64,000 nt of DNA from Belliella alkalica (GTDB lineage: Bacteria > Bacteroidota > Bacteroidia > Cytophagales > Cyclobacteriaceae): contig NZ_JAKZGO010000003.1 of NCBI RefSeq assembly GCF_022549785.1, positions 196,167 to 260,166 of the forward strand. The letters run 5' to 3'. Position 1 is the stretch's first letter, and each line of letters opens with the position of its first letter. A program made the translations under genes and the position numbers. Below the pieces are notes generated by a model. That model was given only the letters and a program-made list of their open reading frames with translations, made no database searches and was not told where the DNA came from. Of this stretch, positions 47,203-56,848 are shown in pieces.

Positions 47203-47721
47203 ATGATCAATCCATTCTCCAAGACATTTACTGCCTCAGAGCTAGCCGTTTTCGAGTTTTTGTCAGAAGTCAAATTTTTTGAACGTCTGAAAAACTCCGA
47301 GATGGCAAAGTTTCTACCTACTATCCACAATAGAAAGTATGTAAAAGATGAAGTGGTTTTTTTTAGAAACGACCCGAGTCAGGCGCTTTATATTTTGAGA
47401 AGAGGGAATGTTCGCTTGACTATTGATATTATGGATAGTTTTGAAACTATTCTGGAAGTAGGCAAAGGTGGGGCTTTTGGAGAAAACTCCCTGATGGAAA
47501 ATGCAAAAAGGATCTACACAGCAATTGTGGATTCGGAAGAAGCTGAAATCATGGTTATCCCGCACTTTTCTGTCCAAGAGATTTTTGAAGCTAACCCAAA
47601 GATCAAAGCTAAAATGATGACTTCTTTGGCTGAGTTTTATAACCAAAACAATCAGAAATTATTTAGATCCTATCAGAGTTCGTTTGGATTTTTCAATTTG
47701 GCACAAATGTTTGAAGAATGA
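47203..47721 (+). CDS. Stand-alone cyclic nucleotide-binding domain protein
   Basis: A 172-residue protein with a cNMP-binding fold (about residues 25-140): a beta-roll starting FLPTIHNRKYVKDEVVFF, then ILRRGNVRL and the phosphate-binding loop GKGGAFGENSLM. Unlike Crp/Fnr proteins it has no helix-turn-helix after the roll; the C-terminus is a short helical tail. It could regulate a partner protein in response to a nucleotide or act as an adapter. It is 3 bases after tilS. Confidence 0.8.
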   Translation: MINPFSKTFTASELAVFEFLSEVKFFERLKNSEMAKFLPTIHNRKYVKDEVVFFRNDPSQALYILRRGNVRLTIDIMDSFETILEVGKGGAFGENSLMENAKRIYTAIVDSEEAEIMVIPHFSVQEIFEANPKIKAKMMTSLAEFYNQNNQKLFRSYQSSFGFFNLAQMFEE

Positions 47722-47863
47722 GCATTGGGGATTTCTCATGTATGCTTGTTTACCAAAATTATTTAGATAAGTTATGGTTTATTTTTTCATTAACAGTCAT
47801 TGTTTAATAACTTAGCGGGACTTTTGAATAAATCATTAAAACTTAATAAAAAACATATAAATC

Positions 47864-48802
47864 ATGGCTAAAGTAACCGTAGTTGGAGCTGGTAACGTAG
47901 GGGCAACTTGTGCTGACGTATTGGCATACAGAGAGATTGCCGAAGAAATTGTATTAGTGGACATCAAAGAAGGTGTGGCTGAAGGCAAGGCTTTGGATAT
48001 CTGGCAAAAAGCTCCAATCAATCAGTATGACAGCAGAACTGTCGGAAGTACCAATGATTATTCTAAAACAGCTGATTCTGATGTAGTTGTGATCACTTCG
48101 GGTCTTCCAAGAAAACCAGGAATGACAAGGGATGATTTGATCGAAACCAATGCAGGAATCGTAAAATCAGTAACTGAGAACGTTATCAAATTCTCACCAA
48201 ATGCAATCATTATCGTAGTTTCCAATCCATTGGATGTAATGACTTATCAAGCGCATATCACTTCCAAGCTTCCAAGAGCGAAGGTGATCGGTATGGCTGG
48301 AATCTTGGATACTGCTAGATACAGAGCATTTATCGCTGAAGAGTTGAACATTTCTCCAAAAGAAATCCAAGCGATCCTTATGGGTGGACATGGTGACACG
48401 ATGGTTCCTCTTCCAAGATACACTACTGTTGCTGGTATCCCTGTTACAGAATTGATCGCCAAAGACACTTTGGATGCGATCATCGAGAGAACAAAATTCG
48501 GTGGTGGTGAATTGGTGAAATTGATGGGTACTTCAGCTTGGTATGCACCAGGATCTGCTGCTGCTCAGATGGTAGAAGCGATTTTGAAAAACCAAAGAAG
48601 AGTATTCCCAGTTTGTATCAAATTGGAAGGTGAATATGGTATCGACGATTGTTACTTGGGAGTACCTGTAATCTTAGGAAAGAACGGTGTAGAAAAAGTA
48701 ATCGAATTGGATCTAAATGCTGAAGAAAAAGAACTTCTTGAAGTTTCTAGAGGACATGTCAAAGAAGTGATGAGCGTCTTGGACAAATTGTCAAGCAAAT
48801 AG
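47864..48802 (+). CDS. mdh: Malate dehydrogenase
   Basis: A 312-residue NAD-dependent enzyme oxidising malate to oxaloacetate. The nucleotide-binding loop is VVGAGNVGATCADVLAY, and the catalytic arginine sits in LPRKPGMTRDDLIETN. The active-site histidine is in GGHGDTMVPLPRY. The type is the LDH-like malate dehydrogenase of most Bacteria. It is alone with its own terminator. Confidence 0.95.
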   Translation: MAKVTVVGAGNVGATCADVLAYREIAEEIVLVDIKEGVAEGKALDIWQKAPINQYDSRTVGSTNDYSKTADSDVVVITSGLPRKPGMTRDDLIETNAGIVKSVTENVIKFSPNAIIIVVSNPLDVMTYQAHITSKLPRAKVIGMAGILDTARYRAFIAEELNISPKEIQAILMGGHGDTMVPLPRYTTVAGIPVTELIAKDTLDAIIERTKFGGGELVKLMGTSAWYAPGSAAAQMVEAILKNQRRVFPVCIKLEGEYGIDDCYLGVPVILGKNGVEKVIELDLNAEEKELLEVSRGHVKEVMSVLDKLSSK

Positions 48803-48823
48803 TAATTTAAAGTAATTTATCTT

Positions 48824-48853
48824 AAAAATCCCGGTTTATTGATCGGGATTTTT
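48824..48853 (+). terminator. Terminator after mdh
   Basis: AAAAATCCCG (48824-48833) pairs with CGGGATTTTT (48844-48853), with a T stretch in the right arm. The bases from 48854 to 49052 have no other recognisable element and are AT-rich. Confidence 0.92.
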
Positions 48854-49052
48854 AGGTTTTATAAAGAATTGAAATTTAATTGCCGCCAGCAATTTCTAAG
48901 GTTGATACTCTAATTTTAAAAATATTTTGAGACCTCTTTAGTTCTTTTTGAATAAGCTTACGTATTTATTTCTGAATAAAATATGCCTCTTGGTCAAAGT
49001 AAGCTTCAATTAGCTTTTGATAACGATTATATAAAAAAAAAACACCGAATCA

Positions 49053-51776
49053 GTGCGAATAGTAAAGCAAATCTTAGTTTCTTTATTGGTAGTCTCCTTT
49101 TTGGTTGGAGGATACTTTTTCTACCATAGTTCATATTGGAAAGGTGAAAAAAACGCACTTGAAATAGTTTCACCGGATGCGATTTTTGTATTTGAGACAC
49201 AAGAGCCAGTTTTGGCTTGGAATCAATTGGTAAGTCAACCGATTTGGAATAGGTTGACAGAGTTGCCTTCTGTCAATAATGCTGAAAACCAACTAGTCTC
49301 CTTAGATAGTCTTGTAGGAAGATCGGGTAATCTAGATCGTTCTTTAAAGGGGAATCAATTTGTGGTTTCATTGCACGCTGTAGGAAAAGACGAGTTTGAT
49401 TTTTTGTTCACCATATCATTTAAAAATAGGTCAGATCAGGATTTTATCTCTTCTTTAGAAAAAAATCTTCCTGATTTATCGCAAATTACAAAAAGAAATT
49501 ACAGCCAAATACCAGTTTATGAGTTGCAAAATGTGAATTTGGAAAGGAATCTAACCTATGCGAAGATAGGTAATATCATTGTGGCGAGTTATACTTCTTT
49601 TCTTGTTGAGGAGGCAATAAGACTTCATCAAAATTCTAGCGAACCAAATTTCAAATCTTCAAATAAGGTGTTGTTTGAGGAGTTGCCATCGTCAAAAGGT
49701 CTGGGAGTGTTTAGGCTGACAAGTTCTGGTCTATCCAAAATGGCTACAGTGGTTAGTAGAAAAGAGGATTTGAATTTAATCAAGCAATTTGCAACAAACG
49801 GACTTTCTGGTAACTTTGAACTGAATTTTTCTGAAGGGAAAATTTCTTTGAGAGGGGCTACTTTTTTTCAAAAAGGTCAAAAAATTGACTTTACGAAAGG
49901 AAATAGAGGTGTAAAAGAAGTTTCTAATTTCATACCTAATCGTACGTCGGTATTGTTTAGGTATAATTTGCAAAACGCTGCGCAACTATCAGCATTTATC
50001 AATGAAGATTTTCAGCCGAAATCCACAGTCTCTGGAGAAATTGAGAAAAATCTTATCCAAAAGGATTTTTTGAAGAGACTGACGGGGGATCTTACATTTA
50101 TGATTTTTGAAACTCCAGTGAACCAAGAAGAAGATAGGATCATCCTTATCCAAACCTCTGATCTTGATTCTCAGCTTAGTCTTTTGAAAAACTTTAATGC
50201 GGGTGTTGGAAACGAAGAGTTTCCCTCGGATTTGCTGGATATTTATCAAGGGAAGGAAATATTTGTCGTTGCCACAGAAGATTTTCCCGCACATTTGTTT
50301 GATGGAAAATTCAGGGGTTTTTCAGAGACATATATTACAGGATTTAATGGGATGCTTGTGTTTGCCAATAGTGTGAAATCACTCAGGGTTTTTCTTGATG
50401 ATATAGCGGCTGACAATACTTGGGGAAAAAGTCTGCAGCAGAAGCGAATTGCCAGTACTTTGAATAACGCATCTGGGTTTGATTTTGTGGTTAATGTGCC
50501 ACGAATTTGGAGTAGTTTGGAGAATGTGAGTTCACCAAATTGGAAAGTATTTCTGCAGAAATATGCTCCTCAGCTAAAATCTCTTGATATATTGTCTATT
50601 GGTGTTTTGGAAAATGAAGATCTACATAAAACAGATATTGATTTCTCCTATTCTTTGAGGCCAATAAAGTCGGTTAGTGGTGTGGTGCTGACTGAAAACA
50701 AAGTTGTGAGGTTTCGTGATAATTTGATTTATGGACCAAAATCTATCCAGAATTTTAATGATCGAAGCTCTGAGTTTGTAGTCCAAGATGAAAATAATCT
50801 CGTTCATTTACTCACGGGAGAGGGAGAGATTGTGTTTTCACAAGCATTGGATGGGGTAATCACTTCTGACATTTTCCAAATTGATTTTTATAAAAACGGA
50901 AAGTTACAGTTACTTTTCGCAACTCAAAAAATGATATATATCATTGACAGACTTGGAGGTGTATTGCCAGGTTATCCTCTTGAGATTCCAGGGCGAAATA
51001 TTACACATTTGAATTTGGTTGATTATGATAACAATAAAGATTATAGGCTCTTTGTCGGTACAGATCAGGCTGAGTTGTATTTAATCAACAAAAATGGGGA
51101 TGCATTAGATGGTTGGAATCCACAGGTGATCTCTTCCAATTTAGTAGTTAAACCTGCTCATCATAGAATAGCAGGTGCAGGAGACATGATGTTGGCTTTG
51201 AATGAACAAGGTGATCTTTATTTTTTCAATAGAAGAGGCGAGAAAGTACTTGATTCACCAATAAAGATAGGGGGCTCCGTACGCTCTGATTATATCATTA
51301 TTCAGAGAGGTAGTGCTTCTTCGAGTAGGTTGGTCACGGTTACAGAAGACGGAGAGGTAGTCAATGTCAACTTCAAAGGGGAAATGGGATATCGCAATCA
51401 ATTGATGAGGCCAGATAGGGAGAGTCAGTTTTATTTGATCAAAGATCAGAAAGAAGATAGATTTGTTTTTGTAGTTCATGAATTCAATAAAATTTCAATC
51501 ATGAATGCAGAATATGAGGAGTTGTTTTCTTATAATATTCTGTCTGAGGAATTAGAATTTCAGTTTTTTTCCTTTGGTTCCGACAAGAATATTTTTGTAG
51601 TAATTGACCCAACCCAGCAATTTACTTACCTTTTTAGTCTCAATGGCGAGCTGTTGAATACACTTCCTATAAGTACCAAAAACCAGATTGAAGTGAAGTA
51701 TTCAAGTAGCCAAAATGAATACAGGATCTATGCTATTTCAGAAAATGAATTTGTAGAATACAGGTTGCCAATTTAG
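49053..51776 (+). CDS. Large membrane-anchored protein with beta-propeller C-terminus, unknown function
   Basis: A 907-residue protein. One membrane helix at residues about 5-25 (VKQILVSLLVVSFLVGGYFF) then a large periplasmic part. Residues about 30-530 are of unknown family and contain a repeated pattern of strand-helix. Residues about 540-900 show propeller-like strands with blades such as LFVGTDQAELYLINKNGDAL and LYFFNRRGEKVL. The GTG at 49053 is the only plausible start; no ATG is close. The gene runs alone and ends 32 bases before the MscS-type gene. I do not recognise the family. Confidence 0.72.
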   Translation: MRIVKQILVSLLVVSFLVGGYFFYHSSYWKGEKNALEIVSPDAIFVFETQEPVLAWNQLVSQPIWNRLTELPSVNNAENQLVSLDSLVGRSGNLDRSLKGNQFVVSLHAVGKDEFDFLFTISFKNRSDQDFISSLEKNLPDLSQITKRNYSQIPVYELQNVNLERNLTYAKIGNIIVASYTSFLVEEAIRLHQNSSEPNFKSSNKVLFEELPSSKGLGVFRLTSSGLSKMATVVSRKEDLNLIKQFATNGLSGNFELNFSEGKISLRGATFFQKGQKIDFTKGNRGVKEVSNFIPNRTSVLFRYNLQNAAQLSAFINEDFQPKSTVSGEIEKNLIQKDFLKRLTGDLTFMIFETPVNQEEDRIILIQTSDLDSQLSLLKNFNAGVGNEEFPSDLLDIYQGKEIFVVATEDFPAHLFDGKFRGFSETYITGFNGMLVFANSVKSLRVFLDDIAADNTWGKSLQQKRIASTLNNASGFDFVVNVPRIWSSLENVSSPNWKVFLQKYAPQLKSLDILSIGVLENEDLHKTDIDFSYSLRPIKSVSGVVLTENKVVRFRDNLIYGPKSIQNFNDRSSEFVVQDENNLVHLLTGEGEIVFSQALDGVITSDIFQIDFYKNGKLQLLFATQKMIYIIDRLGGVLPGYPLEIPGRNITHLNLVDYDNNKDYRLFVGTDQAELYLINKNGDALDGWNPQVISSNLVVKPAHHRIAGAGDMMLALNEQGDLYFFNRRGEKVLDSPIKIGGSVRSDYIIIQRGSASSSRLVTVTEDGEVVNVNFKGEMGYRNQLMRPDRESQFYLIKDQKEDRFVFVVHEFNKISIMNAEYEELFSYNILSEELEFQFFSFGSDKNIFVVIDPTQQFTYLFSLNGELLNTLPISTKNQIEVKYSSSQNEYRIYAISENEFVEYRLPI

Positions 51777-51808
51777 GTTTCGTACCTTTGTGGCTGAAAT
51801 AAATCGAA

Positions 51809-53476
51809 ATGTTTACAAAAATGCGCTTTACTTTAATCTTATTACTTTCATTCACATTCTTTTCCACACTTTCTGCTCAGGTAATATTGGATGAAAACCA
51901 CATACCAGTTGACCCAGCGGAGCTTCACAGTCTCAACTCTCCTTATTCCGCTACGCTTACATTTTTTTATAATCTTCGGGAAGATAACTATGACCCAGAA
52001 ACAGCCTCGGAAGTATTGAGGACTACAGGTCAATCATTAGAAGAATCAAAAAGACTTGCAATACAACTAAAGCAGATTTTTGATGGAAACGGTGTGTATG
52101 TGAGGATTAACGAGATCCCAAATGATCCAAATTACATAGACTCTCTACACAATAATCAGTCAAGATATTTTTTTGATACTAGGATTTTGCCTGGCGTGTA
52201 TCTTGAAAAGCAAAATGAAGAATGGAAATTCAGTGCATTTACTGTAGATCAAATCCAAAGTCTTCATAAAGAAACCTATCCTTACGGCACTGATAAGCTA
52301 TTGAACACACTTCCAAAACTTGGGAATGAAGTTTATTTGGGGCTTCATTTTTGGCAGTTGGCAGGGTTATTTATCTTGATTTTGCTTTTATTCCTTTCGC
52401 ATAAAGTCATCACATTGGTTTTGGATAAGGGATTGCTCTATGCGTTGGAGAAATTTGGATACGGCTATGTGGGCGAGACCTACCTTTTGCCAGTTGCAAA
52501 GGTCATAAGTATCTATTTGATCATCATCCTTACCACGATATTTATCAGGATTCTTCAACTTCCAATCGAAATCGTGTCTTGGATCCTCTTATTGCTCAAT
52601 GCAGCCAAGCCTTTTGTAGTCACGATTGTCTTTTATAAAATTGTCGATATCGTTTCTATGTATTTTGCCAAGCTGGCAGAAAAGACAGAATCCACTCTAG
52701 ATGACCAGCTAGTACCATTATTGAGGAAGACACTCAAGGCATTTGTGGTGATAGTGGGTACACTGTATGTGTTGAAAGAAGGCCTGCAAGTTGATATTGT
52801 TCCCTTTTTGACAGGACTTTCTATTGGTGGTTTGGCATTTGCCCTAGCTGCTCAAGATACGATAAAGAATTTCTTTGGGTCGATTATGATTTTTATCGAT
52901 AAGCCTTTTCAGGTTGGAGATTGGATCACGAGTGGAGATGTGGATGGGACTGTCGAGGAGGTAGGTTTTAGATCTACGAGAATCAGGACATTCAGGAATT
53001 CAGTCATGTATATTCCCAATGGAAAAATCGCTGATGCAACTATAGACAACCACGGACTAAGGCAATATAGAAGATTTTACACTACTCTGACCATTACTTA
53101 TGATACTCCACCTCATTTGGTAGAGGCTTTTGTTCAGGGTTTGAGAAAAATAGTGGAATCACATCCTGATACCAGAAAAGATTATTACAACATCTATTTC
53201 AACAACCTTTCTGCTTATAGTCAGGATATTATGTTTTACGTCTTTTTCGAAGTGCCAAACTGGACCGAGGAATTGAGATCGAGACATGAGTTGCTGATTT
53301 CTATCGTCTCGTTGGCTAATCAATTAGATGTACGTTTTGCATTTCCTACGCAGACTTTGCACATGGAGAGCTTTCCTGAGAAGAAAACACTTGTTCCTGA
53401 ATATAGTCCTGATGCGAAATCTTATCAAGCCAAATTGCAAGAGTTTGTTTCAAAGGAATTGAATAAAAAGGATTGA
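51809..53476 (+). CDS. MscS-family mechanosensitive channel
   Basis: A 555-residue protein. The signal peptide ends near TLSAQ, and residues about 25-170 are periplasmic. Three or four membrane segments follow (from about residue 185), with the pore helix LTGLSIGGLAFALAAQDTIKN, then FGSIMIFIDKPFQVGDWI, and the MscS beta domain with STRIRTFRNSVMYIPNG. The channel releases solutes on osmotic downshock or conducts ions. The large N-terminal periplasmic domain makes it longer than the classic 286-residue MscS. Confidence 0.92.
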   Translation: MFTKMRFTLILLLSFTFFSTLSAQVILDENHIPVDPAELHSLNSPYSATLTFFYNLREDNYDPETASEVLRTTGQSLEESKRLAIQLKQIFDGNGVYVRINEIPNDPNYIDSLHNNQSRYFFDTRILPGVYLEKQNEEWKFSAFTVDQIQSLHKETYPYGTDKLLNTLPKLGNEVYLGLHFWQLAGLFILILLLFLSHKVITLVLDKGLLYALEKFGYGYVGETYLLPVAKVISIYLIIILTTIFIRILQLPIEIVSWILLLLNAAKPFVVTIVFYKIVDIVSMYFAKLAEKTESTLDDQLVPLLRKTLKAFVVIVGTLYVLKEGLQVDIVPFLTGLSIGGLAFALAAQDTIKNFFGSIMIFIDKPFQVGDWITSGDVDGTVEEVGFRSTRIRTFRNSVMYIPNGKIADATIDNHGLRQYRRFYTTLTITYDTPPHLVEAFVQGLRKIVESHPDTRKDYYNIYFNNLSAYSQDIMFYVFFEVPNWTEELRSRHELLISIVSLANQLDVRFAFPTQTLHMESFPEKKTLVPEYSPDAKSYQAKLQEFVSKELNKKD

Positions 53477-53510
53477 TCAAAAGCATTTGTTTGTCAATTT
53501 CTACTTTAAT

Positions 53511-54938
53511 CTAAACATTTCCAAAGATCAAGCTATAGATCATCACCGACACAAAAGCGAGGATGGGGCCAAGAACAATCATCAATAAGCCCCCGCTTCG
53601 AAAGTTCTTTTGCTCTATCATTCCTGTAGAATAAGCAATGGCATTGGAAGGTGTAGATACTGGAAGCAAAAGCGCACAAGAACAGCTCATCGCTACAATC
53701 AAAGGCGTAGCAAATCCCCAAATCCCAGGAAGAGCCAATCCTAAAGGTACCAAGATTGCTGCTGCTGCTGTATTGCTCATGATGTTGGAAATCAAGACGG
53801 CAATAATTGCAAATACAATTCCCACACCAAACATTGGAATGGGTAATTTCTCGATTTTCTCCATGATAATATCAGTCAATCCCACATCGACCATGGCTAT
53901 TCCAAGTGCCAATCCACCCGCGACAAGCATCAATGTGTCCCAAGGTAACCTTCTCACATCTTCTGCAACAATGATTTGAAATAGTGTGAGAAGTACGATC
54001 GGAATAGCAGACGTGGCAGCTATAGGGATGTGGTGAATTGGCTCAGTTAGCCAAGCAATGATGGTGACAATCAATGTAAATAGAACTGCATTCTTTTTGA
54101 ACCCTTTGACTTTGGTGTCAGTTTGTGTAAGTTTTTCCAAGTCCAAATTGATGTCTTTGATTTTGAGTGATTTTGAAAGGAATTTCCAGAATATGTATGT
54201 AGCTAATAGAGCTGTAGGAAGCCCAAAAATCATCCATTCTATAAATGTTATATTTATACCTTTCTCCTGCAATGCACCAACTGCAATAGCATTTGGTGTA
54301 CTTCCGATGATCGTTCCCATTCCACCCAAAGTAGCAGCCGCAGGAATACCTACCAAAAGTGCTTTCGTATAAGTGGAGCTTTTGCCCATCAGATTAGCCA
54401 AGGGAAGGACAGAAGAGATCATCATGGCAGTAGTAGCTGTATTTGACATGACCATACTTCCGATAGCGGTAGTAAACATCAATCCCATCAACAATCGGTC
54501 GGGTTTGCTTCCGAATTTTTTTAAAGTAAATCGAAAAAGCGACTTGTCAAGACCTACTTGGGACATCGCTTCAGCAAGGAAAAAACCACCCAAAAGCAAC
54601 CAAATCACATTACTAGTCCATGTGCCTAGGTACATCTCTACCGGTGTCCTATGATCTTCAAGGATAAAATCCGTTCCAAAACCTAAAAGTAGTCCTGCAA
54701 TAATGAATATACCAACAGCAAATGGTGGAATAGCTTCGGTAATCCAAAGTCCTATAGCCAAAATTGATAGGAAAAACACATAGTTGGCATCGTCAGCATA
54801 CCCGAGTTTATTGAAAAAATAGCCAATTACTAGAGCTAGAATAAAGTTTCCTGTGAAAGTAGAGGTGTTGAAAATCCAGCCTAGATTCAGTTTGCGATAA
54901 AGTCTTATGGCAGCTTGTCGAGAATCATTATAATCCAT
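53511..54938 (-). CDS. SLC13/DASS-family transporter
   Basis: A 475-residue carrier of the CitMHS/DASS group, with about eleven hydrophobic segments. The first SNT motif is in MVMSNTATTAMM and the second in ISNIMSNTAAAAIL; these hold the sodium and carboxylate sites. It probably imports a di- or tricarboxylate or sulfate. The ATG at 54938 is preferred over a TTG at 54977, which would add 13 residues. No regulator is next to it. Confidence 0.9.
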   Translation of the reverse strand: MDYNDSRQAAIRLYRKLNLGWIFNTSTFTGNFILALVIGYFFNKLGYADDANYVFFLSILAIGLWITEAIPPFAVGIFIIAGLLLGFGTDFILEDHRTPVEMYLGTWTSNVIWLLLGGFFLAEAMSQVGLDKSLFRFTLKKFGSKPDRLLMGLMFTTAIGSMVMSNTATTAMMISSVLPLANLMGKSSTYTKALLVGIPAAATLGGMGTIIGSTPNAIAVGALQEKGINITFIEWMIFGLPTALLATYIFWKFLSKSLKIKDINLDLEKLTQTDTKVKGFKKNAVLFTLIVTIIAWLTEPIHHIPIAATSAIPIVLLTLFQIIVAEDVRRLPWDTLMLVAGGLALGIAMVDVGLTDIIMEKIEKLPIPMFGVGIVFAIIAVLISNIMSNTAAAAILVPLGLALPGIWGFATPLIVAMSCSCALLLPVSTPSNAIAYSTGMIEQKNFRSGGLLMIVLGPILAFVSVMIYSLIFGNV

Positions 54939-55095
54939 AGTGGTTTTATCAATTTTTACTAAGAATGGAAATTGCAATTGAATGCGTCAAAAACTATATA
55001 CTGCTAAAACATCAAAGTAATAACAACATAAAGTTAAGTGATCGAATGTTTAAGATTTAGTCTTGAGTAAGAAATACAAGTTTAGATTTAACAGG

Positions 55096-56184
55096 TCAAG
55101 CTGGCATAAATGTGATGGTGAATTTTGTCCCTTTATTGACTTCACTTTCTACTTCGATATTACCATGGAGTTTTTTAATTTGATTGTATATTAAATATAA
55201 GCCTATTCCTTTGCTTTCTTCATGAAAATGAAATTTTTGATTGAGACCGAAAATCTTATCTTTCACTTTGTTCATATCAAATCCTATCCCATTATCCTCT
55301 ACAGTTAGTATAGGGGTGTTATTTATTTTTTGGATTCGTATTTGAATGATAGGGGGGTGGCCTGGTTGTGCGTAGCGAATGGAATTAGTTATCAGATTCA
55401 AAAAGACACTTACCATGTACTCTCTATTGAACATCACTGTTTCTATTGGGGAAAAGTCAGCGTCAATGGTCGTAGAAGAGGATTTTATTAATGACTGTAT
55501 AGAGCTTTTTACTTCCTTCAAAACATCTTCGAAATTCACAGGCTCTAGATTGAATTCATTAGAGCCTTTTTTACTTAACAAATCAACATAACTGTCAAGT
55601 TTGCTTTTTAAATTTTCTGTCGATTCTTCAAGAAACCCTAGTAATTCAAGATTTTCTTGATCATTGATTTTTGACTTGTCTATTAAATTCAAAATAGCCA
55701 TGAAATTATTGACGGGAGACCTCAAATCATGTGTGGTTCTATATGTCAAATTTTCCATTTCTTTATTGATCATGATAAGATTGGAGAGCAATTGATTTCT
55801 TTCTGCCTCCAGCTTTTTCTTGTACGTGATGTCCTTTGCAATGGCAAAGACCAACCTGTCTTTTTCCAAAAACATAGAAGTCCATGAAAGCCACACGACC
55901 TCCCCATTTTTAGTAAGGTATCGATTTTCAAAATTTAAAAGTGGCTTACTTTTGATTAGTTCTTTTCTAGCTTTTGCAGTTATTTCTTGATCTTCGGGAT
56001 GTACAAAATCGTTGATCGGTGTGTTAAACAGTGTCTCTTCATCATATCCCAAAAGCTTGCTGACAGCTGGGTTTATTTTTTTGAAAAATCCATCATAACC
56101 AGCTATACAAAATAAATCGGGAGAAATTTCGAAAAAATAGTCTAGTTTTTTAAGAATTTCGGGGTTTAGGTCTTTTCTAATCAT
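55096..56184 (-). CDS. PAS-domain sensor histidine kinase
   Basis: A 362-residue cytoplasmic kinase with no membrane segment. One PAS domain lies at about residues 10-125 (LFCIAGYDGFFKKINPAVSK, then ENRYLTKNGEVVWLSW). HisKA follows with the phosphoacceptor in RTTHDLRSPVNNFMAIL, and HATPase has NSIRYA and DNGIGFDMNKVKDKIFGL, then KGIGLYLIYN. It is an orphan kinase: no response regulator is adjacent. Confidence 0.93.
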   Translation of the reverse strand: MIRKDLNPEILKKLDYFFEISPDLFCIAGYDGFFKKINPAVSKLLGYDEETLFNTPINDFVHPEDQEITAKARKELIKSKPLLNFENRYLTKNGEVVWLSWTSMFLEKDRLVFAIAKDITYKKKLEAERNQLLSNLIMINKEMENLTYRTTHDLRSPVNNFMAILNLIDKSKINDQENLELLGFLEESTENLKSKLDSYVDLLSKKGSNEFNLEPVNFEDVLKEVKSSIQSLIKSSSTTIDADFSPIETVMFNREYMVSVFLNLITNSIRYAQPGHPPIIQIRIQKINNTPILTVEDNGIGFDMNKVKDKIFGLNQKFHFHEESKGIGLYLIYNQIKKLHGNIEVESEVNKGTKFTITFMPA

Positions 56185-56260
56185 AGTTTTGGTAATTATT
56201 AACTACAGATTATTGGTAACACATGCAAACATACATCTTATTTTAGGGCTTTGCATTTTT

Positions 56261-56812
56261 TTATTCTAAGTTGAAAAGTAAATTTTCAAAATTCTTATTC
56301 ATCAATCCCCACCGAAATTCATGGTTTGGTGTTTTGTAACTATAGCCTTTGAAGCTATTCTTTAGGACTATTGGAGATTTGCTAATTTGATGACCAGAGA
56401 GCCAGCCATAGAAGCCAACTTCTTGACGGATTTTGTCTATCCAGCCTATCACGACAAAATCTTTGTTTTGAGGTTTTTGTTCCTGTGGATAACCATAAGT
56501 CCAATTGTCATTCGGGGGATTGCTTGTTGACTTCAAAGCAACTTTCACATCGATTTTTTTTCCATTGATCAGAAAATCAAATTCGTCCGAATTCCTATTA
56601 TCGAATCTCTTCGTGTCAATTTCGTATTTGACAGACATTTGTTCTAGCCAATGGGCAAAAGCAAGCTCACCAAGGCAGCCAAGAAAAGCCTTGCTAAATC
56701 TTTCACCTGCACTCAACCCAAATCGGGAATAAAGCCCATTTTTTATCATTTCTGAGGCTTTTTTTCTAGCCTTTTTTTCAATGAGTTCAAAATCAAAATT
56801 TGTGATAATCAT
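56261..56812 (-). CDS. Predicted PD-(D/E)xK restriction endonuclease
   Basis: A 183-residue protein with the core motif of PD-(D/E)xK nucleases: Glu49 in FLGCLGELAFAHWLEQ, then Asp79 in DEFDFLINGKKIDVKVALK with Asp88-Val89-Lys90. The rest is short and basic. It lies 36 bases after the methyltransferase on the same strand, the usual layout of a restriction-modification pair. The recognition sequence is not visible. A DNA-repair nuclease is a less likely alternative. Confidence 0.75.
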   Translation of the reverse strand: MIITNFDFELIEKKARKKASEMIKNGLYSRFGLSAGERFSKAFLGCLGELAFAHWLEQMSVKYEIDTKRFDNRNSDEFDFLINGKKIDVKVALKSTSNPPNDNWTYGYPQEQKPQNKDFVVIGWIDKIRQEVGFYGWLSGHQISKSPIVLKNSFKGYSYKTPNHEFRWGLMNKNFENLLFNLE

Positions 56813-56848
56813 AAAAAGTTAAGTTTAAATAGTTAAAGAATGATTTTG

